Shown in pieces: positions 11,428 to 23,933 of a DNA stretch of 64,000 bases. The notes under the pieces are model-generated. The model did not search any database, was not told the DNA's origin, and saw only the letters and a list, made by a program, of their open reading frames with translations. Both the position numbers and the translations under genes were made by a program. The stretch spans positions 1 to 64,000 of the forward strand of contig CAMQGK010000326.1 of assembly GCA_947000775.1 (NCBI GenBank), in the 5' to 3' direction. Position 1 is the stretch's first letter; each line of letters starts with the position of its first letter. Source of the stretch: Pterois miles (lineage: Eukaryota; Chordata; Actinopteri; Perciformes; Scorpaenidae).

Positions 11428-12799
11428 CTGCCGGCGTTTGTGTGCCAGTCCTGTGTCAGACTGAGCGCGCCTACCCGCCGGCGTTTGTGGGCCTGTGCTG
11501 GGTCAGACTGAGGGGTCAGAACTGCCGGCGTTTGCGGGCCTGTCCTGGGTCAGACTGAGGGGTCAGACCTGCCGGCGTTTGTGGGCCTGTGCTGGGTCCG
11601 ACTGAGGGCGCAGACCCGCCGGTGTTTGTGGGACTGTGCTTTTTCCTAATGAGAGGTCAGACCTGCCGGCGTTTGTGGGCCTGTGCTGGGTCCAACTGAA
11701 GGCGCAGACCCGCCGGCGTTTGTGGGCCTGTCCTGGGTCCGACTGAGAGCGCAGACCTGCCGGCATTTGTGTGCCAGTCCTGTGTCAGGCTGAGCGCGCC
11801 TATCCGCCGGCGTTTGTGGGCCTGTGCTGGGTCAGACTGACGGGTCAGACCTGCCGGCGTTTGTGGGCCTGTACTGGGTCCGACTGAGGGCACAGACCTG
11901 CCGGTGTTTTTGGGCCTGTGCTTTGTCCAACTGAGGGGTCAGACCTGCCGGCTTTTGTTTGCTTGTACTGGGTCCGACTGAGTAGTGCAGACCCGCCGGC
12001 GTTTGTGGGCCTGTCCTGGGTCCGACTGAGGGCGCCTACCCGCCGGCGTTTTTGGGCCTGTCCTGTGTCCGACTGAGTAGTGCAGACCCGCCGGCGTTTG
12101 TGGGCCTGTCCTGGGTCCGACTGAGGGCGCAGACCCGGCGGCGTTTTTGGGCCTGTCTTGGGTCCGACTGAGGGCACAGACCTGCCGGCGTTTGTGTGCC
12201 AGTCCTGTGTCAGACTGAGCGCGCCTACCCGCCGGCGTTTGTGGGCCTGTGCTGGGTCAGACTGAGGGGTCAGACCTGCCAGCGTTTGTGGGCCTGTGCT
12301 GGGTCCGACTGAGGGCGCAGACCCGCCGGTGTTTGTGGGACTGTGCTTTCTCCGAATGAGAGGTCAGACCTGCCGGCGTTTGTGGGCCTGTGCTGGGTCC
12401 AACTGAGGGCGCAGACCTGCCGGCATTTGTGTGCCTGTCCTGGGTCCGACTGAGGGCGCCTACCCGCCGGCGTTTTTGGGCCTGTCCTGTGTCCGACTGA
12501 GTAGTGCAGACCCGCCGGCGTTTGTGGGCCTGTCCTGGGTCCGACTGAGGGCGCAGACCCGCCGGCGTTTTTGGGCCTGTCCTGGGTCCGACTGAGGGCA
12601 CAGACCTGCCGGCGTTTGTGTGCCAGTCCTGTGTCAGACTGAGCGCGCCTACCCGCCGGCGTTTGTGGGCCTGTGCTGGGTCAGACTGAGGGGTCAGACC
12701 TGCCGGCGTTTGTGGGCCTGTGCTGGGTCCGACTGAGGGCGCAGACCCGCCGGTGTTTGTGGGACTGTGCTTTCTCCGAATGAGAGGTCAGACCTGCCG

Positions 12800-15700
12800 G
12801 CGTTTGTGGGCCTGTGCTGGGTCCAACTGAGGGCGCAGACCTGCCGGCATTTGTGTGCCAGTCCTGTGTCAGGCTGAGCGCGCCTATCCGCCGGCGTTTG
12901 TGGGTCTGTGCTGGGTCAGACTGACGGGTCAGACCTGCCGGCGTTTGAGGGCCTGTACTGGGTCCGACTGGGGGCACAGACCTGCCAGTGTTTGTGGGCC
13001 TGTACTTTGTCCAACTGAGGGGTCAGACCTGCCGGCTTTTGTTTGCTTGTACTGGGTCCGACTGAGTAGTGCAGACCCGCCGGCGTTTGTGGGCCTGTCC
13101 TGGGTCCGACTGAGCGCGCCTACCCGCCGGCGTTTGTGGGCCTGTGCTGGGTCAGACTGAGGGGTCAGACTTGCCGGCGTTTGCGGGCCTGTCCTGGGTC
13201 AGACTGAGGGGTCAGACCTGTCTGCGTTTGTGTGCTAGTCCTGTGTCAGACTGAGCGCGCCTACCCGCCGGCGTTTGTGGGCCTGTGCTGGGTCAGACTG
13301 AGGGGTCAGACCTGCCGGCGTTTGCGGGCCTGTCCTGGGTCCGACTGAGGGCGCAGACCTGCCGGCGTTTGTGGGCCTGTCCTGGGTCCGACTGAGCGCG
13401 CCTACCCGCCGGCGTTTGTGGGCCTGTGCTGGGTCAGAGTGAGGGGTCAGACCTGCCGGCGTTTGTGGGCCTGTCCTGGGTCCGACTGAGCGCGCCTACC
13501 CGCCGGCGTTTGTGGGCCTGTGCTGGGTCAGACTGAGGGGTCAGACCTGCCGGAGTTTGTGGGCTTGTGCTGGGTCCGACTGAGGGCGCAGACCCGCCGG
13601 TGTTTGTGGGACTGTGCTTTCTCTGAATGAGAGGTCAGACCTGCCGGCGTTTGCGGGCCTGTGCTGGGTCCTACTGAAGGCGCAGACCCGCCGGCGTTTG
13701 TGGGCCTGTCCTGGGTCCGACTGAGGGCGCAGACCTGCCGGCGTTTGTGTGCCAGTCCTGTGTCAGACTGAGCGCGCCTACCCGCCGGCGTTTGTGGGCC
13801 TGTGCTGGGTCCGACTGAGGGCGCAGACCCGCCGGTGTTTGAGGGACTGTGCTTTCTCCGAATGAGAGGTCAGACCTGCCGGCGTTTGTGGGCCTGTGCT
13901 GGGTCCAACTGAAGACGCAGACCCGCCGGCGTTTGTGGGCCTGTCCTGGGTCCGACTGAGGGCGCAGACCTGCCGGCGTTTGTGTGCCAGTCCTGTGTCA
14001 GGCTGAGCGCGCCTACCCGCCGGCGTTTGTGGGCCTGTGTTGGGTCAGACTGAGTGGTCAGACCTGCCGGCGTTTGTGGGCCTGTGTTGGGTCAGACTGA
14101 GCGTGCCTACCCACCGGCGTTTGTGGGCCTGTCCTGTGTCCGACTGAGTAGTGCAGACCCGCCGGCGTTTGTGGGCCTGTCCTGGGTCCGACTGAGGGCG
14201 CAGACCCGCCGGCGTTTTTGGGCCTGTCCTGGGTCCGACTGAGGGCACAGACCTGCCGGCGTTTGTGTGCCAGTCCTGTGTCAGACTGAGCGCGCCTACC
14301 CGCCGGCGTTTGTGGGCCTGTGCTGGGTCAGACTGAGGGGTCAGAACTGCCGGCGTTTGCGGGCCTGTCCTGGGTCAGACTGAGGGGTCAGACCTGCCGG
14401 CGTTTGTGGGCCTGTGCTGGGTCCGACTGAGGGCGCAGACCCGCCGGTGTTTGTGGGACTGTGCTTTTTCCTAATGAGAGGTCAGACCTGCCGGCGTTTG
14501 TGGGCCTGTGCTGGGTCCAACTGAAGGCGCAGACCCGCCGGCGTTTGTGGGCCTGTCCTGGGTCCGACTGAGGGCGCAGACCTGCCGGCGTTTGTGTGCC
14601 AGTCCTGTGTCAGGCTGAGCGCGCCTACCCGCCGGCGTTTGTGGGCCTGTGTTGGGTCAGCCTGAGCGTGCCTACCCGCCGGCGTTTGTGGGCCTGTCCT
14701 GGGTCCGACTGAGGGCGCAGACCTGCCGGCGTTTGTGTGCCAGTCCTGTGTCAGACTGAGCGCGCCTACCCGCCGGCGTTTGTGGGCCTGTGCTGGGTCA
14801 GACTGAGGGGTCTGACCTGCCGGAGTTTGTGGGCCTGTGCTGGGTCCGACTGAGGGCGCAGACCCGCCGGTGTTTGTGGGACTGTGCTTTATCTGAATGA
14901 GAGGTCAGACCTGCCGGCGTTTGTGGGCCTGTGCTGGGTCCTACTGAAGGCGCAGACCCGCCGGCGTTTGTGGGCCTGTCCTGGGTCCGACTGAGGGCGC
15001 AGACCTGCTGGCGTTTGTGTGCCAGTCCTGTGTCAGGCTGAGCGCGTCTACCCGCCGGCGTTTGTGGGCCTGTGCTGGGTCAGACTGACGGGTCAGACCT
15101 GCCGGCGTTTGTGGGCCTGTACTGGGTCCGACTGAGGGCACAGACCTGCCGGTGTTTTTGGGCCTGTGCTTTGTCCAACTGAGGGGTCAGACCTGCCGGC
15201 TTTTCTTTGCTTGTACTGGGTCCGACTGAGTAGTGCAGACCCGCCGGCGTTTGTGGGCCTGTCCTGGGTCCGACTGAGGGCGCCTACCCGCCGGCGTTTT
15301 TGGGCCTGTCCTGTGTCCGACTGAGTAGTGCAGACCCGCCGGCGTTTGTGGGCCTGTCCTGGGTCCGACTGAGGGCGCAGACCCGCCGGCGTTTTTGGGC
15401 CTGTCCTGGGTCCGACTGAGGGCACAGACCTGCCGGCGTTTGTGTGCCAGTCCTGTGTCAGACTGAGCGCGCCTACCCGCCGGCGTTTGTGGGCCTGTGT
15501 TGGGTCAGACTGAGGGGTCAGACCTGCCGGCGTTTGTGGGCCTGTGCTGGGTCCGACTGAGGGCGCAGACCCGCCGGTGTTTGTGGGACTGTGCTTTCTC
15601 CGAATGAGAGGTCAGACCTGCCGGCGTTTGTGGGCCTGTGCTGGGTCCAACTGAGGGCGCAGACCTGCCGGCATTTGTGTGCCAGTCCTGTGTCAGGCTG

Positions 15701-16012
15701 AGCGCGCCTATCCGCCGGCGTTTGTGGGCCTGTGCTGGGTCAGACTGACGGGTCAGACCTGCCGGCGTTTGAGGGCCTGTACTGGGTCCGACTGGGGGCA
15801 CAGACCTGCCAGTGTTTGTGGGCCTGTGCTGGGTCCGACTGAGGGCGCAGACCCGCAGGTGTTTGAGGGACTGTGCTTTCTCCGAATGAGAGGTCAGACC
15901 TGCCGGCATTTGTGGGCCTGTGCTGGGTCCAACTGAAGGCGCAGATCCGCCGGCGTTTGTGGGCCTGTCCTGGGTCCGACTGAGGGCGCAGACCTGCCGG
16001 CGTTTGTGTGCC
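12800..16012 (+). repeat. Large segmental duplication, copy 2
   Basis: Paralogue of 316-3580. One monomer is missing near 13800, where GTGCTGGGTCCGAC directly follows F; in copy 1 a GGTTCAGAGTGAGG-type monomer lies between. The match ends near 16012, where this copy keeps GTGTGCCAGTCCTGTGTCAGG while copy 1 has GTGTGCCTGTCCTGGG. Confidence 0.85.
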
Positions 16013-16849
16013 AGTCCTGTGTCAGGCTGAGCGCGCCTACCTGCCGGCGTTTGTGGGCCTGTGTTGGGTCAGACTGAGTGGTCAGACCTGCCGGCGTTTG
16101 TGGGCCTGTGTTGGGTCAGACTGAGCGCGCCTACCCACCGGCGTTTGTGGGCCTGTCCTGTGTCCGACTGAGTAGTGCAGACCCGTCGGCGTTTGTGGGC
16201 CTGTCCTGGGTCCGACTGAGGGCGCAGACCTGCCGGCGTTTGTGTGCCAGTCCTGTGTCAGACTGAGCGCGCCTACCCGCCGGCGTTTGTGGGCCTGTGC
16301 TGGGTCAGACTGAGGGGTCAGACCTGCCGGCGTTTGCGGGCCTGTCCTGGGTCAGACTGGAGGGGTCAGACCTGTCTGCGTTTGTGTGCTAGTCCTGTGT
16401 CAGACTGAGCGCGCCTACCCGCCGGCGTTTGTGGGCCTGTGCTGGGTCAGACTGAGGGGTCAGACCTGCCGGCGTTTGTGGGCCTGTGCTGGGTCCGACT
16501 GAGGGCGCAGACCCGCCGGTGTTTGTGGGACTGTGTTTTCCCTGAATGAGAGGTCATACCTGCCGGCGTTTGTTGGCCTGTGCTGGGTCCAACTGAAGGC
16601 GCAGACCCGCCGGCGTTTGTGGGCCTGTCCTGGGTCCGACTGAGGGCGCAGACCTGCCGGCGTTTGTGTGCCAGTCCTGTGTCAGGCTGAGCGCGCCTAC
16701 CCGCCGGCGTTTGTGGGCCTGTGCTGGGTCAGACTGAGGGGTCAGACCTGCCGGCGTTTGTGGGCCTGTGCTGGGTCCGACTGAGGGCGCAGACCCGCCG
16801 GTGTTTGTGGGACTGTCCTTTCTCCGAATGAGAGGTCAGAACTGCCGGC

Positions 16850-17520
16850 GTTTGTGGGCCTGTGCTGGGTCCAACTGAACGCGCAGACCCGCAGGCGTTT
16901 GTGGGCCTGTCCTGGGTCCGACTGAGGGCGCAGACCTGCCGGCGTTTGTGTGCCAGTCCTGTGTCAGACTGAGCGCGCCTACCCACTGGCGTTTGTGGGC
17001 CTGTGCTGGGTCAGACTGACGGGTCAGACCTGCCGGCGTTTGTGTGCCTGTACTGGGTCCGACTGAGGGCACAGACCTGCCGGTGTTTGTGGGCCTGTGC
17101 TTTGTCCAACTGAGGGGTCAGACCTGCCGGCTTTTGTTTGCTTGTACTTGGTCCGACTGAGTAGTGCAGACCCGCCGGCGTTTGTGGGCCTGTCCTGGGT
17201 CCGACTGAGGGCGCAGACCTGCCGGCGTTTGTGGGCCTGTCCTGGGTCAGACTGAGGGGTCAGAACTGCCGGCGTTTGTGGGCCTGTCCTGGGTCTGACT
17301 GAGTGCGCCTACCCGCCGGCGTTTGTGGGCCTGTGCTGGGTCAGACTGAGGGGTCAGACCTGCCGGAGTTTGTGGGCCTGTGCTGGGTCCGACTGAGGGC
17401 GCAGACCCGCCGGTGTTTGTAGGACTGTGCTTTCTCTGAATGAGAGGTCAGACCTGCCGGCGTTTGTTGGCCTGTGCTGGGTCCAACTGAAGGCGCAGAC
17501 CCGCCGGCGTTTGTGGGCCT
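16850..17520 (+). repeat. 0.67-kb block, copy 1 (offset 1,929 bp)
   Basis: Matches 18779-19449. Both carry the unusual GTTTGTAGGACTGTGC (17414 and 19343) and an N-O-P-I cassette followed by GGGTCAGACTGAGGGGTCAGAACTGCC. The offset of 1,929 bp equals 41 monomers plus two bases. Ends are approximate. Confidence 0.78.
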
Positions 17521-18778
17521 GTCCTGGGTCCGACTGAGGGCGCAGACCTGCCGGCGTTTGTGTGCCAGTCCTGTGTCAGGCTGAGCGCGCCTACCTGCCG
17601 GCGTTTGTGGGCCTGTGTTGGGTCAGACTGAGTGGTCAGACCTGCCGGCGTTTGCGGGCCTGTCCTGGGTCAGACTGAGGGGTCAGACCTGTCTGCGTTT
17701 GTGTGCTAGTCCTGTGTCAGACTGAGCGCGCCTACCCGCCGGCGTTTGTCGGCCTGTGCTGGGTCAGACTGAGGGGTCAGACCTGCCGGCGTTTGTGGGC
17801 CTGTGCTGGGTCCGACTGAGGGCGCAGACCCGCCGGTGTTTGTGGGACTGTGTTTTCCCTGAATGAGAGGTCATATCTGCCGGCGTTTGTTGGCCTGTGC
17901 TGGGTCCAACTGAAGGCGCAGACCCGCCGGCGTTTGTGGGCCTGTCCTGGGTCCGACTGAGGGCGCAGACCTGCCGGCGTTTGTGTGCCAGTCCTGTGTC
18001 AGGCTGAGCGCGCCTACCCGCCGGCGTTTGTGGGCCTGTGCTGGGTCAGACTGAGGGGTCAGACCTGCCGGCGTTTGTGGGCCTGTGCTGGGTCCGACTG
18101 AGGGCGCAGACCCGCCGGTGTTTGAGGGACTGTGCTTTCTCCGAATGAGAGGTCAGACCTGCCGGCGTTTGTGGGCCTGTGCTGGGTCCAACTGAAGGCG
18201 CAGACCCGTCGGCGTTTGTGGGCCTGTCCTGGGTCCGACTGAGGGCGCAGACCTGCCGGCGTTTGTGTGCCAGTCCTGTGTCAGGCTGAGCGCGCCTACC
18301 CGCCGGCGTTTGTCGGCCTGTGTTGGGTCAGACTGAGTGGTCAGACCTGCCGGCGTTTGTGGGCCTGTGTTGGGTCAGACTGAGCGCGCCTACCCACCGG
18401 CGTTTGTGGGCCTGTCCTGTGTCCGACTGAGTAGTGCAGACCCGCCGGCGTTTGTGGGCCTGTCCTGGGTCCGACTGAGGGCGCAGACCCGCCGGCGTTT
18501 TTGGGCCTGTCCTGGGTCCGACTGAGGGCACAGACCTGCCGGCGTTTGTGTGCCAGTCCTGTGTCAGACTGAGCGCGCCTACCCGCCGGCGTTTGTGGGC
18601 CTGTGCTGGGTCAGACTGAGGGGTCAGAACTGCCGGCGTTTGCGGGCCTGTCCTGGGTCAGACTGAGGGGTCAGACCTGTCGGCGTTTGTGTGCTAGTCC
18701 TGTGTCAGACTGAGCGCGCCTACCCGCCGGCGTTTGTGGGCCTGTGCTGGGTCAGACTGAGGGGTCAGACCTGCCGGC

Positions 18779-19449
18779 GTTTGTGGGCCTGTGCTGAGTC
18801 CAACTGAAGGCGCAGACCCGCCGGCGTTTGTGGGCCTGTCCTGGGTCCGACTGAGGGCGCAGACCTGCCGGCGTTTGTGTGCCAGTCCTGTGTCAGACTG
18901 AGCGCGCCTACCCACTGGTGTTTGTGGGCCTGTGCTGGGTCAGACTGACGGGTCAGACCTGCCGGCGTTTGTGGGCCTGTACTGGGTCCGACTGAGGGCA
19001 CAGACCTGCCGGTGTTTGTGGACCTGTGCTTTGTCCAACTGAGGGGTCAGACCTGCCGGCTTTTGTTTGCTTGTGCTGGGTCCGACTGAGTAGTGCAGAC
19101 CCGCCGGCGTTTGTGGGCCTGTCCTGGGTCCGACTGAGGGCGCAGACCTGCCGGCGTTTGTGGGCCTGTCCTGGGTCAGACTGAGGGGTCAGAACTGCCG
19201 GCGTTTGTGGGCCTGTCCTGGGTCCGACTGAGTGCGCCTACCCGCCGGCGTTTGTGGGCCTGTGCTGGGTCAGACTGAGGGGTCAGACCTGCCGGAGTTT
19301 GTGGGCCTGTGCTGGGTCCGACTGAGGGCGCAGACCCGCCGGTGTTTGTAGGACTGTGCTTTCTCTGAATGAGAGGTCAGACCTGCCGGCGTTTGTTGGC
19401 CTGTGCTGGGTCCAACTGAAGGCGCAGACCCGCCGGCGTTTGTGGGCCT
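18779..19449 (+). repeat. 0.67-kb block, copy 2
   Basis: Paralogue of 16850-17520. Its P monomer at 19040 has GCTTGTGCTGGG instead of GCTTGTACTTGG. The match ends near 19450, where a G/F-like GTGTTGGGTCAGAC replaces the D monomer end. Confidence 0.76.
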
Positions 19450-20545
19450 GTGTTGGGTCAGACTGAGCGCGCCTACCCACCGGCGTTTGTGGGCCTGTCC
19501 TGTGTCCGACTGAGTAGTGCAGACCCGCCGGCGTTTGTGGGCCTGTCCTGGGTCCGACTGAGGGCGCAGACCCGCCGGCGTTTTTGGGCCTGTACTGGGT
19601 CCGACTGAGGGCACAGACCTGCCGGCGTTTGTGTGCCAGTCCTGTGTCAGACTGAGCGCGCCTACCCGCCGGCGTTTGTGGACCTGTGCTGGGTCAGACT
19701 GAGGGGTCAGAACTGCCGGCGTTTGCGGGCCTGTCCTGGGTCAGACTGAGGGGTCAGACCTGTCGGCGTTTGTGTGCTAGTCCTGTGTCAGACTGAGCGC
19801 GCCTACCCGCCGGCGTTTGTGGGCCTGTGCTGGGTCAGACTGAGGGGTCAGACCTGCCGGCGTTTGTGGGCCTGTGCTGGGTCCAACTGAAGGCGCAGAC
19901 CCGCCGGCGTTTGCGGGCCTGTCCTGGGTCCGACTGAGGGCGCAGACCTGCCGGCGTTTGTGTGCCAGTCCTGTGTCAGACTGAGCGCGCCTACCCACTG
20001 GCGTTTGTGGGCCTGTGCTGGGTCCAACTGAAGGCGCAGACCCGCCGGCGTTTGTGGGCCTGTCCTGGGTCCGACTGAGGGCGCAGACCTGCCGGCGTTT
20101 GTGTGCCAGTCCTGTGTCAGACTGAGCGCGCCTACCCGCCGGCGTTTGTGGGCCTGTGCTGGGTCAGACTGAGGGGTCAGACCTGCCGGCGTTTGTGGGC
20201 CTGTGCTGGGTCCGACTGAGGGCGCAGACCCGCCGGCGTTTGTGGGCCTGTCCTTTCTCCGAATGAGAGGTCAGACCTGCCGGCGTTTGTGGGCCTGTGC
20301 TGGGTCCAACTGAAGGCGCAGACCCGCCGGCGTTTGTGGGCCTGTCCTGGGTCCGACTGAGGGCGCAGACCTGCCGGCGTTTGTGTGCCGGTCCTGTGTC
20401 AGGCTGAGCGCGCCTACCCGCCGGCGTTTGTGGGCCTGTGTTGGGTCAGACTGAGTGGTCAGACCTGCCGGCGTTTGTGTGCCAGTCCTGTGTCAGACTG
20501 AGCGCGCCTACCCGCCGGCGTTTGTGGGCCTGTGCTGGGTCAGAC

Positions 20546-21391
20546 TGAGGGGTCAGACCTGCCGGAGTTTGTGGGCCTGTGCTGGGTCCGACTGAGGGCG
20601 CAGACCCTCCAGTGTTTGTGGGACTGTGCTTTCTCTGAATGAGAGGTCAGACCTGCCGGCGTTTGTGGGCCTGTGCTGGGTCCTACTGAAGGCGCAGACC
20701 CGCCGGCGTTTGTGGCCCTGTCCTGGGTCCGACTGAGGGCGCAGACCTGCCGGCGTTTGTGTGCCAGTCCTGTGTCAGGCTGAGCGCGCCTACCCGCCGG
20801 CGTTTGTGGGCCTGTGCTGGGTCAGACTGAGGGGTCAGACCTGCCGGAGTTTGTGGGCCTGTGCTGGGTCCGACTGAGGGCGCAGACCCGCCGGTGTTTG
20901 TGGGACTGTGATTTCTCTGAATGAGAGGTCAGACCTGCCGGCGTTTGTGGGCCTGTGCTGGGTCCTACTGAAGGCGCAGACCCGCCGGCGTTTGTGGGCC
21001 TGTCCTGGGTCCGACTGAGGGCGCAGACCTGCCGGCGTTTGTGTGCCAGTTCTGTGTCAGGCTGAGCGCGCCTACCCGCCGGCGTTTGTGGGCCTGTGCT
21101 GGGTCAGACTGAGGCGTCAGACCTGCCGGCGTTTGTGGGCCTGTGCTGGGTCCGACTGAGGGCGCAGACCCGCCGGTGTTTGAGGGACTGTGCTTTCTCC
21201 GAATGAGAGGTCAGACCTGCCGGCGTTTGTGGGCCTGTGCTGGGTCCAACTGAAGGCGCAGACCCGCCGGCATTTGTGGGCCTGTCCTGGGTCCGACTGA
21301 GGGCGCAGACCTGCCGGCGTTTGTGTGCCAGTCCTGTGTCAGGCTGAGCGCGCCTACCCGCCGGCGTTTGTGGGCCTGTGTTGGGTCAGAC
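20546..21391 (+). repeat. Three tandem copies of the 282-bp six-monomer HOR (A-B-C-D-E-F)
   Basis: Units run 20546-20827, 20828-21109 and 21110-21391, each exactly 6 x 47 bp. In unit one the monomers start at 20546 (A, with GCCGGAGTTT), 20593 (B, CTTTCTCTGAA), 20640 (C, TGAGAGGTCAGACC to GGGTCCTAC), 20687 (D, TGAAGGCGCAGACCC), 20734 (E, GTGTGCCAGTCCTGTGTCAGGC) and 20781 (F, TGAGCGCGCCTACCC). The third unit lacks the GGAGTTT variant and ends in GTGTTGGGTCAGAC, leading into a type G monomer at 21392. The same six-monomer order recurs across the window, usually as single units between other modules. Confidence 0.92.
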
Positions 21392-23933
21392 TGAGTGGTC
21401 AGACCTGCCGGCGTTTGTGGGCCTGTGTTGGGTCAGACTGAGCGCGCCTACCCACCGGCGTTTGTGGGCCTGTCCTGTGTCCGACTGAGTAGTGCAGACC
21501 CGCCGGCGTTTGTGGGCCTGTCCTGGGTCCGACTGAGGGCGCAGATCTGCCGGCGTTTGTGTGCCAGTCCTGTGTCAGACTGAGCGCGCCTACCCGCCGG
21601 CGTTTGTGGGCCTGTGCTGGGTCAGACTGAGGGGTCAGACCTGCCGGCGTTTGCGGGCCTGTCCTGGGTCAGACTGAGGGGTCAGACCTGTCTGCGTTTG
21701 TGTGCTAGTCCTGTGTCAGACTGAGCGCGCCTACCCGCCGGCGTTTGTCGGCCTGTGCTGGGTCAGACTGAGGGGTCAGACCTGCCGGCGTTTGTGGGCC
21801 TGTGCTGGGTCCGACTGAGGGCGCAGACCCGCCGGTGTTTGTGGGACTGTGTTTTCCCTGAATGAGAGGCCATACCTGCCGGCGTTTGTTGGCCTGTGCT
21901 GGGTCCAACTGAAGGCGCAGACCCGCCGGCGTTTGTGGGCCTGTCCTGTGTCCGACTGAGTAGTGCAGACCCGCCGGCGTTTGTGGGCCTGTCCTGGGTC
22001 CGACTGAGGGCGCAGACCCGCCGGCGTTTTTGGGCCTGTCCTGGGTCCGACTGAGGGCACAGACCTGCCGGCGTTTGTGTGCCAGTCCTGTGTCAGACTG
22101 AGCGCGCCTACCTGCCGGCGTTTGTGGGCCTGTGCTGGGTCAGACTGAGGGGTCAGAAGTGCCGGCGTTTGCGGGCCTGTCCTGGGTCAGACTGAGGAGT
22201 CAGACCTGTCGGCGTTTGTGTGCTAGTCCTGTGTCAGACTGAGCGCGCCTACCCGCCGGCGTTTGTGGGCCTGTGCTGGGTCAGACTGAGGGGTCAGACC
22301 TGCCGGCGTTTGTGGGCCTGTGCTGGGTCCGACTGAGGGCGCAGACCTGCCGGCGTTTGTGTGCCAGTCCTGTGTCAGACTGAGCGCGCCTACCCGCCGG
22401 CGTTTGTGGGCCTGTGCTGGGTCAGAGTGAGGGGTCAGACCTGCCGGAGTTTGTGGGCCTGTGCTGGGTCCGACTGAGGGCGCAGACCCGCCGGTGTTTG
22501 TGGGACTGTGCTTTCTCTGAATGAGAGGTCAGACCTGCCGGCGTTTGTGGGCCTGTGCTGGGTCCTACTGAAGGCGCAGACCCGCCGGCGTTTGTGGGCC
22601 TGTCCTGGGTCCGACTGAGGGCGCAGACCTGCCGGCGTTTGTGGGCCTGTGTCGGGTCAGACTGAGCGCGCCTACCCACCGGCGTTTGTGGGCCTGTCCT
22701 GTGTCCGACTGAGTAGTGCAGACCCGCCGGCGTTTGTGGGCCTGTCCTGGGTCCGACTGAGGGCGCAGACCCGCCGGCGTTTTTGGGCCTGTCCTGGGTC
22801 CGACTGAGGGCACAGACCTGCCGGCGTTTGTGTTCCAGTCCTGTGTCAGACTGAGCGCGCCTACCCGCCGGCGTTTGTGGGCCTGTGCTGGGTCAGACTG
22901 AGGGGTCAGAACTGCCGGCGTTTGCGGGCCTGTCCTGGGTCAGACTGAGGGGTCAGACCTGTCGGCGTTTGTGTGCTAGTCCTGTGTCAGACTGAGCGCG
23001 CCTACCCGCCGGCGTTTGTGGGCCTGTGCTGGGTCAGACTGAGGGGTCAGACCTGCCGGTGTATGTGGGCCTGTGCTGGGTCCGACTGAGGGCGCAGACC
23101 CGCCGGTGTTTGTGGGACTGTGCTTTCACCGAATGAGAGGTCAGACCTGCTGGCGTTTGTGGGCCTGTGCTGGGTCCAACTGAAGGCGCAGACCCGCCGG
23201 CGTTTGTGGGCCTGTCCTGGGTCCGACTGAGGGCGCAGACCTGCCGGCATTTGTGTGCCAGTCCTGTGTCAGGCTGAGCGCGCCTAATCGCCGGCGTTTG
23301 TGGGCCTGTGCTGGGTCAGACTGACGGGTCAGACCTGCCGGCGTTTGTGGGCCTGTACTGGGTCCTACTGAGGGCACAGACCTGCCAGTGTTTGTGGGCC
23401 TGTGCTTTTTCCAACTGAGGGGTCAGACCTGCCGGCTTTTGTTTGCTTGTACTGGGTCCGACTGAGTAGTGCAGACCCGCCGGCGTTTGTGGGCCTGTCC
23501 TGGGTCCGACTGAGCGCGCCTACCCGCCGGCGTTTGTGGGCCTGTGCTGGGTCAGACTGAGGGGTCAGACCTGCCGGCGTTTGCGGGCCTGTCCTGGGTC
23601 AGACTGAGGGGTCAGACCTGTCTGCATTTGTGTGCTAGTCCTGTGTCAGACTGAGCGCGCCTACCCGCCGGCGTTTGAGGGCCTGTGCTGGGTCAGACTG
23701 AGGGGTCAGACCTGCCTGCGTTTGTGGGCCTGTACTGGGTCCGACTGAGGGCGCAGACCTGCCGGCGTTTGTGGGCCTGTCCTGGGTCCGACTGAGCGCG
23801 CCTACCCGCCGGCGTTTGTGGGCCTGTGCTGGGTCAGACTGAGGGGTCAGACCTGCCGGCGTTTGTGGGCCTGTCCTGGGTCCAACTGAAGGCGCAGACC
23901 CGCCGGCGTTTGTGGGCCTGTCCTGGGTCCGAC

